Source of the DNA: Streptomyces longisporoflavus | GTDB lineage: Bacteria; Actinomycetota; Actinomycetes; Streptomycetales; Streptomycetaceae | Length of the DNA: 64,000 nucleotides | NCBI RefSeq assembly: GCF_014649775.1 | Contig: NZ_BMTR01000023.1 | Span: 48,525-112,524 of the forward strand | Direction of reading: 5' to 3' | In this document: piece by piece, positions 40,367 through 48,005 of the stretch | Layout of the letters: each line of letters starts with the position of its first letter | How positions within the stretch are numbered: the stretch's first letter is position 1 | Position numbers and translations under genes: made by a program | Notes under the pieces: generated by a model | Databases searched by the model: none | What the model was told of the DNA's origin: nothing | What the model saw: the letters and a program-made list of their open reading frames with translations, nothing else

Positions 40367-42925
40367 TCATTGGTAGTCCCTGGTCTTGGTGAGGGCGGAG
40401 GCGCCGGCGGCGGGCCGGGCGTGCTCGCGCAGGAAGGTGCGGACTCGCTGCAACTGGCCGGCGGCGGTGGCGGTGAGCTGGTCGAGGGGGCGTGCCCGGG
40501 CGTTGAGGTCGGCGGCGCGTTCCAGGGCGTCGATGGCGTTTTGGCCCGGCCGGTGGTGCTCGGCGAAGACTTCCTCGAGGTGCGGGCCGTGGATCAGTAC
40601 GGGGCCCACGGGGCGGCCGTCGATGGTGAAGGAGCTGTAGTGGTCGTACTGGTCCAGGTCGGCGACCTGCGCGGCGCTGGGCCGCTCTCCCCACTCTTCC
40701 GTGATGGGAGTGACCGCGGATTTGGAGCCGCGGGTGGTGGAGAGGGTGGAGGCGTTCTGGATCAGGGACTGCCGGACGGCGATGGGCAGCCGTGACAGGA
40801 GCTGGGTCAGCGCATGCAGCTGGACTTTGTACTTGCGGAAGTCCTCGAACATCGAGGCGATGGAGTCGCCTCCCGCACTGGCCAGGGTGATCAGCTCGTC
40901 TAAGTAGCCGCGGAAGGGCACCCGGTCTGGGGCGGGGGTGTCGGCGCGGGAGCGGCCGGCGCGCAGCAGATCGCGGTTGAGGAGGGAGACCAGCAGCCGG
41001 TCGGTGGGCCCGTTGCCCGCCGTGGACACCCACACGATCCACCGGTTGTCCATGGCCCACCGGATGTCGTAGACACCGCGGGGCTGGCCCAGGAAGGCGT
41101 GGGTGATGGGGTTGGCGGCCAGCCGGGCCAGGGGGTTGAGCAGCACGTTGTACGCCTCGGGCGGGAAGGTGGGGAAGGTGTGGTGCCACCAGGCCCGGGT
41201 CTCCTCGCCCAGGACGGGTTCGACGGCGGCCAGGGCGCCGGCGCGGAAGGTCGGGTCGGTCAGCAGGGCCCGGACGTGGAAGAGGGTGGCCTGGTCTGCG
41301 GAGCGGTTGGCGCGGCAGGCGAGCTGGTTGAGGGTGGTCAGCACGGTGAGCGCTTCGGTGAAGATGGCGATGGCTCTGGGTGCGTTGGTGTCGTCCCAGC
41401 CGAAAGCGGTGGCGAACGCGTCGGTGACGTCCTCGACGATTTCGTAGGCCTGCCGGGCGCCGTGGTGCATGTCGATCGGGTTCCAGGCACTGATCAGCGG
41501 GTTGGGCCCGCGGCCCTTGGCCCGCAGGTCGATCCGCGCGATGCGCTGCATGATGTGGTCGTGGGCCAGAAAGGGCGCCACCCGCAGCCAGGAGTCGTGG
41601 TGGGGGTCGATGAACAGCAGGCCGCCGCCGGCGTGCGCGTAGCCGACCGCCTGCGCGGCGGCCCGCTCGGTCTTGCCGCCGCCGGCCTTGCCCACACTGA
41701 TCTCGAAGAGCGTCTGCTCGGCATGGGTGGCCACCAGGCGGCGCCGCCCGTCGGGCGTGCGGTACCAGCCCTGCAGCAGCAGGCCCGGATCCCCGTGCAC
41801 GAACGAGGGAAGCTCGACGGGCAGCAGCGGCATCCGGCACCACACGGTGGGCGGCTTGAGCAGCCCCAAAAGCTCCTCGAGCCCGAGCCAGTTGGCGGCC
41901 GGCGGCAGGCACTGCCCGGTGCGCCAGCGCAGATCGAAACGCTTCCGGTGCGGCCACCGGTCGGCGCCCAGGCGCCAGGGACCGATCCGCAGACCCTTCA
42001 TCGCCCACCGGGCGGAGCCGCCGAACACATCCAGGCCGGCCTGGATGCGGGCGAGCCGGGCTTGGGCGCGGCCCTGGATGTCGGAGGCGCAGCGCACCAG
42101 TATCTGCACCCGCACCAAGTGGCTGTCCTCGGCCAGCTTGCCCAACGCCTCGGCTCGGTCGACACGGACCGGCGGAGCGGACATCACCATGCGCCCGCCG
42201 CCCGGCCTGCCCCCACGGCCGGGGGTGACCAGCTGCCGCAGCTGGCCGATGAACGAGTCGTCCAGGTGCGCACTGTCGCGGCTCATCCACCGGGCCGTGC
42301 GCGCCGCCTGGCGCTGCTCGTGGCGGCGCGCCTGGTGCATCAGGTGCCAGCGGCGCTGTCGCAGGGCCCATTTGGGGGCGCGCTGCAGGTCAACACAGAT
42401 TTCGGCGACGTCTCCGAGGTCGGCGCGCAGGTCGCCGACGGCGTCCACGAGCGGTTGCAGCGGGTCGGGCTGCAGGGGGACGTCGCGCAGCGAGGCGACG
42501 GGGTTGCCGCGCAGGATGAACTCCGCGCGCACCTCATGCGCGCGCGGCTTGTCCTTCAGCGGCTTCGCCTTGGCCACGCGTACCCCCGGCCCGAAAGGGG
42601 TGGTGGTCAGCAGCCGCTCGGCGCCGGCCGGGCCTTCGAGGCGGTAGGCGAAGGGGGAGCGTCCGTCGGAGCGCAGGCGGATGCGGACGGTTTTGGTGCG
42701 GCGCGGTGCCCACCAGGGCAGCGCCGTGCACGCGCGGGTCAGCTCGACCCCGCGGCGGAAGATCTCTTCGTGGGAGGGGTCGAAGTGGCGGGCCGGGGTG
42801 AACTCCAGGGCCATGCGCTCTTGAGAGGCTGCGGCGGCCAGGCGGCGCACCACATAGGCGCCTGCCGTACCGGCTGCTGCCAGGACGAGGGCGATCAGAT
42901 ACCAGTGGCCGGCCAGCCACCGCAT
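40367..42925 (-). CDS. conjugation coupling-type ATPase (VirD4/TraG-like)
   Basis: The 852-residue protein has one N-terminal membrane helix (GHWYLIALVLAAAGTAGAYVV) and a motor domain with Walker A ISVGKAGGGKTERA near residue 412 and a Walker B-like GGLLFIDPHHD near 433, followed by RGYLDELITLASAGG and a Q-rich ALTQLLSRL block. This arrangement is that of DNA-pumping ATPases of actinobacterial conjugative elements. It is the last gene of a minus-strand operon. I chose ATG 42925; upstream in-frame GTG codons (42934, 42952) are possible. Confidence 0.85.
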   Translation of the reverse strand: MRWLAGHWYLIALVLAAAGTAGAYVVRRLAAAASQERMALEFTPARHFDPSHEEIFRRGVELTRACTALPWWAPRRTKTVRIRLRSDGRSPFAYRLEGPAGAERLLTTTPFGPGVRVAKAKPLKDKPRAHEVRAEFILRGNPVASLRDVPLQPDPLQPLVDAVGDLRADLGDVAEICVDLQRAPKWALRQRRWHLMHQARRHEQRQAARTARWMSRDSAHLDDSFIGQLRQLVTPGRGGRPGGGRMVMSAPPVRVDRAEALGKLAEDSHLVRVQILVRCASDIQGRAQARLARIQAGLDVFGGSARWAMKGLRIGPWRLGADRWPHRKRFDLRWRTGQCLPPAANWLGLEELLGLLKPPTVWCRMPLLPVELPSFVHGDPGLLLQGWYRTPDGRRRLVATHAEQTLFEISVGKAGGGKTERAAAQAVGYAHAGGGLLFIDPHHDSWLRVAPFLAHDHIMQRIARIDLRAKGRGPNPLISAWNPIDMHHGARQAYEIVEDVTDAFATAFGWDDTNAPRAIAIFTEALTVLTTLNQLACRANRSADQATLFHVRALLTDPTFRAGALAAVEPVLGEETRAWWHHTFPTFPPEAYNVLLNPLARLAANPITHAFLGQPRGVYDIRWAMDNRWIVWVSTAGNGPTDRLLVSLLNRDLLRAGRSRADTPAPDRVPFRGYLDELITLASAGGDSIASMFEDFRKYKVQLHALTQLLSRLPIAVRQSLIQNASTLSTTRGSKSAVTPITEEWGERPSAAQVADLDQYDHYSSFTIDGRPVGPVLIHGPHLEEVFAEHHRPGQNAIDALERAADLNARARPLDQLTATAAGQLQRVRTFLREHARPAAGASALTKTRDYQ

Positions 42926-42978
42926 CACGTCCACCGTGCCCTGCACGGCCGGGGGACTGAGCGGGAAGGCCAGGGTGG

Positions 42979-43620
42979 TCAGGGCCGGGGCAGCGGGGTC
43001 CACGGGCCGTCTCCTTTCGTGCGGCGGAAGTAGAGGTCGGTGATGCGGTTGTCGGTGTAGGTGCCGCCGCGGTCGGCGCCGGCCCACACCAGGTGCACTA
43101 CCGCCCGGCCGGGCCGGGTGTCTTCGCGGGCGATGGCGGCCTGGATGCGCAGCCGGCTGAACGCGGGCGCCACCGCGGTATCCGGCTGGTTGCCGAAGAC
43201 GGTGGGGAAGTGGTCGCGGCCGATCCCGGTGGCATCGGCGCGCAGCAACGCCGCTCCGTCCCGGCGCAGTTGCTGTTCCTGGGCCGGGGGCAGGTCTGCG
43301 GGCCAGGCCTCTTCGAGGAGGCGCTGGATCTGCTGGTCTGCGGCCCGGCCCTCGCCGCGCGGCGGCAGCATCGCGGCCGTCGACGGCGAGGGCGGGGGCG
43401 AGGAGGTGTCGGTGTGCGGGGTGCGGGTGCTCGCCGCCGGGCCTGCGGGCTGCCGGGCTTGCGGGGTGTCGGGCGAGCTGGGGCGGGCCGTGGGCCCGGG
43501 AGGCGACGGCGGGCCGGTGTTGAGGAGCAGGTAGCTGCACGTGGCCAGGGCCAGGGTGGCGGCCAGCAGCAGCCACGGGGCGCCGGGCTGTGAACGGGGT
43601 TCGGTAGGGGTCGGTTTCAC
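42979..43620 (-). CDS. membrane-anchored protein of the transfer operon
   Basis: The 213-residue protein starts at GTG 43620 overlapping the upstream stop (GTGA). It has an N-terminal helix (PWLLLAATLALATCSYLLL), a Pro/Ser/Thr-rich spacer (about residues 33-85) and a small C-terminal domain with DHFPTVFGNQPDTAVAPAFSRLRIQ and VVHLVWAGADRGG. It may be a periplasm-side component like a VirB8- or lipoprotein-type scaffold. I do not recognise the family. Confidence 0.8.
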   Translation of the reverse strand: MKPTPTEPRSQPGAPWLLLAATLALATCSYLLLNTGPPSPPGPTARPSSPDTPQARQPAGPAASTRTPHTDTSSPPPSPSTAAMLPPRGEGRAADQQIQRLLEEAWPADLPPAQEQQLRRDGAALLRADATGIGRDHFPTVFGNQPDTAVAPAFSRLRIQAAIAREDTRPGRAVVHLVWAGADRGGTYTDNRITDLYFRRTKGDGPWTPLPRP

Positions 43621-44789
43621 AGGACTCTGGCCCCTCCGGCGAAGCCGGACATGGCATCCACCGGGTCGAGGCGCACCTTGGTGCCCGGCCGGGCCGCGTT
43701 GATCATCTGCCCGCCTCCCACGTAGATGCCGACGTGGTAGATCGTCGAGTCCGCGCCCGGTACGTAGCCGTAGAACACCAGGTCCCCCGGCTTGAGTGCG
43801 CCCTTGGACGTGATGCGCTGGCCCCTGGCGGCCTGTGCGGCGGCGGTGCGTGGCAGGCGGATCCCGGCTTTGGCGTACGCGTAGGTGGTCAGCCCCGAGC
43901 AGTCGAAGCCGGTGATGCCGGCGCCGCTCTTGCCGCTGGGCGAGCAGCACACCCCCCGGCTGGGGCCTTGGGTGTTGCCGCCGCCCCAGGAGTAGGGCAC
44001 CCCCCGCTGGGAGAGCGCCACCTCAAGGACCTTCTTCGCCCTGCCCGAGACGCCGCCCAGATCCGTGCCCTTGCCCGGGCCGGTCGCGGCGGTCCGGTAT
44101 TGCCGGATCCAATTGGAGACGTTGTTCACGTACTCGCGGGAGTGGTTGTACTGGAAGATCGCCGCCTCCAGCTGGGGGCGCTTGCGCAGATCCCGTCCCT
44201 TGCCGCACAGGTAGACGGCCGCGCCCAGCGCCGCGTCGAACGCGTTGTGCGGGTCACGCTCCCTATCGCCGTTGGCATCCCGGCCGGCCGTGTCCCAGGT
44301 GGAGGGCAGAAACTGGAAGGGCCCCACCGCCCGCTCGCCTGCTGCGGTGCCGTCCCACTTGCCGCCGTCGGTATCGGGAAAGACGGTCGTGTTGCCGCCC
44401 TGCCCGGAGCCGTTCAGCAGCACCCCCATGATCCGCGGCCGGATGTCCCCGCTCCTGGCGATGGAGCGCCCCGCGGCGTGGTTGGACTCGACTTTGGCGA
44501 TGCCCGCCAGGATCGGCCACGACATGCCCCGGCACTTGGGGACCTGGCCGCCGATCAGGCGGGCGGCCTTCTTGTAGGCGGCGAGCATGACGGGCGGGAT
44601 GTCCGCGGCGCTGCCGCCCAGCTCGATCCCGCCCCCTTCTCCTTGTTCTTGTTGTTGGTGGGCGAGTTGGGCTCCGGCCGAGAGCATGCCGGAGAAGGGG
44701 GCGGCGCAGCTGGCGGCGGTCGCCAGCACGAGCAGCAGACAGCCCCACTTCGCGCGCCGTCGCCGCGGCCTTGGGCGTGGTGTGCGCAT
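43617..44789 (-). CDS. bifunctional lytic transglycosylase - NlpC/P60 cell-wall hydrolase
   Basis: The 390-residue protein has an N-terminal membrane anchor (CLLLVLATAASCAA), a lysozyme-like transglycosylase domain (about 70-230; catalytic Glu101 in AKVESNH, AVGPFQFLPSTW) and a C-terminal NlpC/P60 peptidase (about 250-385; Cys297 in TGFDCSGLTTYAY, His352 in TIYHVGIYVGGG). This pair of activities is the VirB1-like wall-remodelling component of Gram-positive conjugation systems. Both catalytic sets are present. Confidence 0.93.
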   Translation of the reverse strand: MRTPRPRPRRRRAKWGCLLLVLATAASCAAPFSGMLSAGAQLAHQQQEQGEGGGIELGGSAADIPPVMLAAYKKAARLIGGQVPKCRGMSWPILAGIAKVESNHAAGRSIARSGDIRPRIMGVLLNGSGQGGNTTVFPDTDGGKWDGTAAGERAVGPFQFLPSTWDTAGRDANGDRERDPHNAFDAALGAAVYLCGKGRDLRKRPQLEAAIFQYNHSREYVNNVSNWIRQYRTAATGPGKGTDLGGVSGRAKKVLEVALSQRGVPYSWGGGNTQGPSRGVCCSPSGKSGAGITGFDCSGLTTYAYAKAGIRLPRTAAAQAARGQRITSKGALKPGDLVFYGYVPGADSTIYHVGIYVGGGQMINAARPGTKVRLDPVDAMSGFAGGARVL

Positions 44790-46393
44790 CAGTCCTCACC
44801 GCCGGCGTCCGGATCGGCACGGTCGGGCCGACGCTCTTCCTCGCGGGCCCGGCGCTCCTCGGCGAAGCGGCGGCGCAGCTCTTCCGGGCTCACCGCGCGC
44901 TGTTCGGTCAGGCGGCGGCGCAGCGCGGCAGGGTCGGTGGGCGCGCTGCGGCGCATCTCGGCCGGATCGACCCGCGGCCGCCACCGCCCGGAGTCGTCCG
45001 GGCCGGGCTGCGCACGGCGCGCTGGACCGGCCGTGGGGCTGGCGGTGCCGCGCACGGTCCGCGCGGGTGCGGCCGGCGCCGGGCTGCGGTCGCTGCCCCG
45101 GCTCTCGGACGCCGGGCCTGCGGAGGCAGCCCGCGGCGCCCAACTGCCCCACGGCATCGCCGCCTTGCCGTCCAAGCTGCCCCCGGCCGTTGAGCGCCCG
45201 GAGGCGGCCGCACCGGTTGAAGCTGCGGATGAGGCCCGCAGCACGCGGCCCGAGGAGGGGACGTCACTGCCGCCGCCGGGCTCGCCCCCGGTGACCCCGC
45301 CGCCCGCGCGGGCCGGCTCGCCGGGTCTCCTCCACGAACGTGCGTCTTCGCGGATGGTGTTGCGCCACACGGCCACCTGCTGTTTGGCATCCCGGGTGTG
45401 TTCGGAGGCGCCCTGGCGTGCGCGCCGGGTAGTGGTCGGCAGGCCGACGGTGGCACCGTAGGCGACGCGCCCGCCGCGGTGCAGCATGCGATAACCCCGC
45501 AGCCGCACCAGCCGGTTGTGGGCCCGGGTCGACAGGAGCGTGCGGTCACTGTTCTGGTCGTGCAGGACCTCACCCGACGTCGGGTCGGAGATGACGCCGT
45601 CCTTGTCGCGGTAGCGGTCCCCAGGTCCGTCACGCCGTGGCCCGCGCGAGCCGTCCGGGCCTGGACTGCCCCCTGGGCTGCCGCCGTCGGTGTGCGGGCC
45701 GCTGCCGGGCCGGTCGCCTTCGGCGGTGGGTTTGCGCATCCGTTCCAGGGCTTTGTCGCCGGGGTGTTTGCCGACCAGGAGCCCCCGGGCGCCGCGGGCG
45801 CCGAGGCCGGCGCCGGTGGCGGCCAGCGCGAAGGGCGCCATCCCGCGCGAGAACTCCGCCCCCGCATCCGAGACCAGCCGGCCGGTGTCCACCGGCATGC
45901 CCGTGCCGTCGGTCATCGCGGCCAGGGAACGCATGATGCGCCCGCGGGTGCCCAGGCGCCCGTAGCCCCCGCCGCCGAGTGCTCGCAGTCCGAAGCCGCC
46001 GCCCGCTCCCGCGCCGTTGTTGCCGTGGACGGCGAGGGCGGCGCCGATCTCGGAGGTGTCGCCGGGCAGATGGGTGCCGCCCACCTTGGCGTAGCGCATC
46101 CGCAGGGCCAGCCGCTGCCCGGCCGAGGAGATCCCGGCCAGCAGCCTGCGGTGGAAGGCGAGGGCGGCCAGCGCCAGCGCGTCCAGCGCGAGCAGCCGTT
46201 CGGCGGGCACGCCGGGCCCCTTGGTCAGGACGGTGTCGATGCCGATGGCGTAGGAGGGCAGGAACGTGCAGACGGCGAACATGCCCGCCACCGAGACGCC
46301 GAGCAGGGCCAGCCATTTCCAGGCGGCCTGCCGGTTGGGGCCCGGCAGCATCGCCCACACCAGCATCACCGAGCCCACCGCCGCGGCGGCCAC
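44789..46393 (-). CDS. C-terminal part of VirB6/TrbL-like membrane protein (split)
   Basis: The 534-residue ORF starts at GTG 46393 within the end of the upstream gene and without a ribosome-binding site. It opens with hydrophobic AAAAVGSVMLVWAML and two more membrane segments, then becomes a long Gly/Pro/Arg-rich charged tail ending in REEERRPDRADPDAGGED. If one base were inserted in CCGCGGATGTGG near 46395, the preceding frame would read through as LPRDVAAAAVGSVML. It is best explained as the second half of one large polytopic transfer protein, broken by a frameshift or deliberately split. Confidence 0.75.
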   Translation of the reverse strand: MAAAAVGSVMLVWAMLPGPNRQAAWKWLALLGVSVAGMFAVCTFLPSYAIGIDTVLTKGPGVPAERLLALDALALAALAFHRRLLAGISSAGQRLALRMRYAKVGGTHLPGDTSEIGAALAVHGNNGAGAGGGFGLRALGGGGYGRLGTRGRIMRSLAAMTDGTGMPVDTGRLVSDAGAEFSRGMAPFALAATGAGLGARGARGLLVGKHPGDKALERMRKPTAEGDRPGSGPHTDGGSPGGSPGPDGSRGPRRDGPGDRYRDKDGVISDPTSGEVLHDQNSDRTLLSTRAHNRLVRLRGYRMLHRGGRVAYGATVGLPTTTRRARQGASEHTRDAKQQVAVWRNTIREDARSWRRPGEPARAGGGVTGGEPGGGSDVPSSGRVLRASSAASTGAAASGRSTAGGSLDGKAAMPWGSWAPRAASAGPASESRGSDRSPAPAAPARTVRGTASPTAGPARRAQPGPDDSGRWRPRVDPAEMRRSAPTDPAALRRRLTEQRAVSPEELRRRFAEERRAREEERRPDRADPDAGGED

Positions 46394-47664
46394 ATCCGCG
46401 GCAGCACAAACGCCGCCGAGAGGGGGATGGCGGAGATGAGCAGGGCGGCGGCGAACAGCATCAGCACCCCGGCGGTGCGCCAGCCGGTGGGTTCCTTGGC
46501 GTATGCGGCGGCCTCCTTTCCCACCGGTCCGGCCTTCTCCAGCTCGGAGAGGAACTGGGCGAACTGCTGGTCCTGGGAGTTGAGGACCGGGGTAGCGGCG
46601 TTGAGCAGCGCATCACCGGTGGTCAGCGAAGGCGCTCCGATGACCGGGTTCTTTTCCTTCTCCCAGTGCCCGCGCTTGCGCATCTGCCCCTTCATGCAGT
46701 ACTCGTGCGCCGGCCCCTTGATCCGCCGGCACGCGTCCCCGGCTTCCTTGCGGGCGTGCTTACTGGCGGCGCTGTAGGGCTTGTAGCCGCCCGAGACATA
46801 TTTGAGGTGCAGGGCGTAGGCCTTGCGGTCGGCGGGCTTGGCGGGGTCGAGGATGCGCCCGTACTGCACGAGCATGTAGCCCTTGACGACGGCGACGTTG
46901 GTCAGCGAGTCCTGGATGGGCCGCGCCACCCGCGCCACGGAATCCTGGTTCTTGTTTTCCGCCAGGTAGCACTTCTCCAGCGCGGGACCGGACAGCCCCG
47001 TGCCGCAGGGGCCCGCGTCCCCGCTGCCGATCTTCCCGCCCCAGTCGTAGGAGTTGACGGTCGTCCTTGTGACCTCGGCGGCGGCCCGCTCGCTCGATGC
47101 CAGCGGCCCGTCCTGTCCGAGCAGGTAGTCGGGGCGGACGAACGCGGAGGCCGCGAACGCGGCGATCACCAGGGTGAGGACGATTTCCCCCAGCCCCTTG
47201 CCGGCCTTGCCCCGCACCAGCAGAATTCCGCCGAACACGAACGCCCACGCCAGGAACAGGCCCTTGATGTCCAGGGTGTCCACGACGATGTCGGTATAGG
47301 TGTCGGAGAGTTCCTGCGCCGGATCGGACAGCATGTTGATCAGCGGGAAGCGCAGCGCGAACTCGATCGCCCAACAGGCAAGTCCCACCACCAGCCGCAG
47401 CAGCGTGAACAGCCCGTTCATGATGAACGCATAGGCGTTGGTGCGCAGCGAGAAGATGGAGCCGCCCTGCGCGGACAGCTCATATCCGTTGATGGGGACG
47501 CCTTCGGAGCTCTCCACGTTCAGCGGGGCCATCATGTCCGCGCCGCCATCGGCGGCGTAGGCGACCTGCGCGTTGACGATCAGGAACACCACGGCCAGCG
47601 CCAGGGCATGCAGGAGGGTGCGCAGCCGGCCGCGCCCGTAGCCGAGTGCGATATGCCAGAGCAT
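46366..47664 (-). CDS. N-terminal part of VirB6/TrbL-like membrane protein (split)
   Basis: The 432-residue protein has a signal-like start (LHALALAVVFLIVNAQVAYA), several membrane helices (GLFTLLRLVVGLACWAIEFALRF; GLFLAWAFVFGGILLV; IVLTLVIAAFAASAFV) and an extracytoplasmic part with cysteine pairs (GPCGTGLSGPALEKCYL; DACRRIKGPAHEYC). It ends after VLMLFAAALLISAIPLSAAFVLP in an abrupt out-of-frame tail that overlaps the next ORF by 28 bases. It should form the inner-membrane channel of the transfer system. ATG 47664 overlaps the upstream stop (TGATG). Confidence 0.82.
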   Translation of the reverse strand: MLWHIALGYGRGRLRTLLHALALAVVFLIVNAQVAYAADGGADMMAPLNVESSEGVPINGYELSAQGGSIFSLRTNAYAFIMNGLFTLLRLVVGLACWAIEFALRFPLINMLSDPAQELSDTYTDIVVDTLDIKGLFLAWAFVFGGILLVRGKAGKGLGEIVLTLVIAAFAASAFVRPDYLLGQDGPLASSERAAAEVTRTTVNSYDWGGKIGSGDAGPCGTGLSGPALEKCYLAENKNQDSVARVARPIQDSLTNVAVVKGYMLVQYGRILDPAKPADRKAYALHLKYVSGGYKPYSAASKHARKEAGDACRRIKGPAHEYCMKGQMRKRGHWEKEKNPVIGAPSLTTGDALLNAATPVLNSQDQQFAQFLSELEKAGPVGKEAAAYAKEPTGWRTAGVLMLFAAALLISAIPLSAAFVLPRMWPPRRWAR

Positions 47665-48005
47665 CACGGCCGGCCCGGCTTTCCCCAGCGGCGCAGGCCC
47701 GCCAGGGCGAGCAGCGCGCTGGCCGGCGCCAGCAGCACCCGGGCATCCCGCGTCCTCTCCCCGGGAGGGGACATCACCCTGGGCGGCCTGCGTTCGCAGT
47801 ACGCCTTGGCCGGACCGACGATCAGCCGGCAGGCCTCTTTGCGGTCCGCGCTGACGCGGGTGGTGCCGGCGGGAGCCTGACCGGTGGACGTGAACCCTGG
47901 CACGGCGAGCAGACCCATCACCAGCACCGAAACCGCGGCGAGTCCACCGGCGGTGCGGCGCAGCAGGGTACGGCGCCGGGCGCGCTGCCATTCACGGCTG
48001 ATCAT
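47664..48005 (-). CDS. small membrane protein of the transfer operon
   Basis: The 113-residue protein has a basic N-terminus (MISREWQRARRRTLLRR), a hydrophobic segment (GLAAVSVLVMGLLAVPGF), an extracytoplasmic Cys pair (ACRLIVGPAKAYC) resembling the Cys motif of the next gene, and a second hydrophobic segment (VLLAPASALLALAGL). It overlaps both neighbours by 1-3 bases. Family not recognised. Confidence 0.75.
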   Translation of the reverse strand: MISREWQRARRRTLLRRTAGGLAAVSVLVMGLLAVPGFTSTGQAPAGTTRVSADRKEACRLIVGPAKAYCERRPPRVMSPPGERTRDARVLLAPASALLALAGLRRWGKPGRP

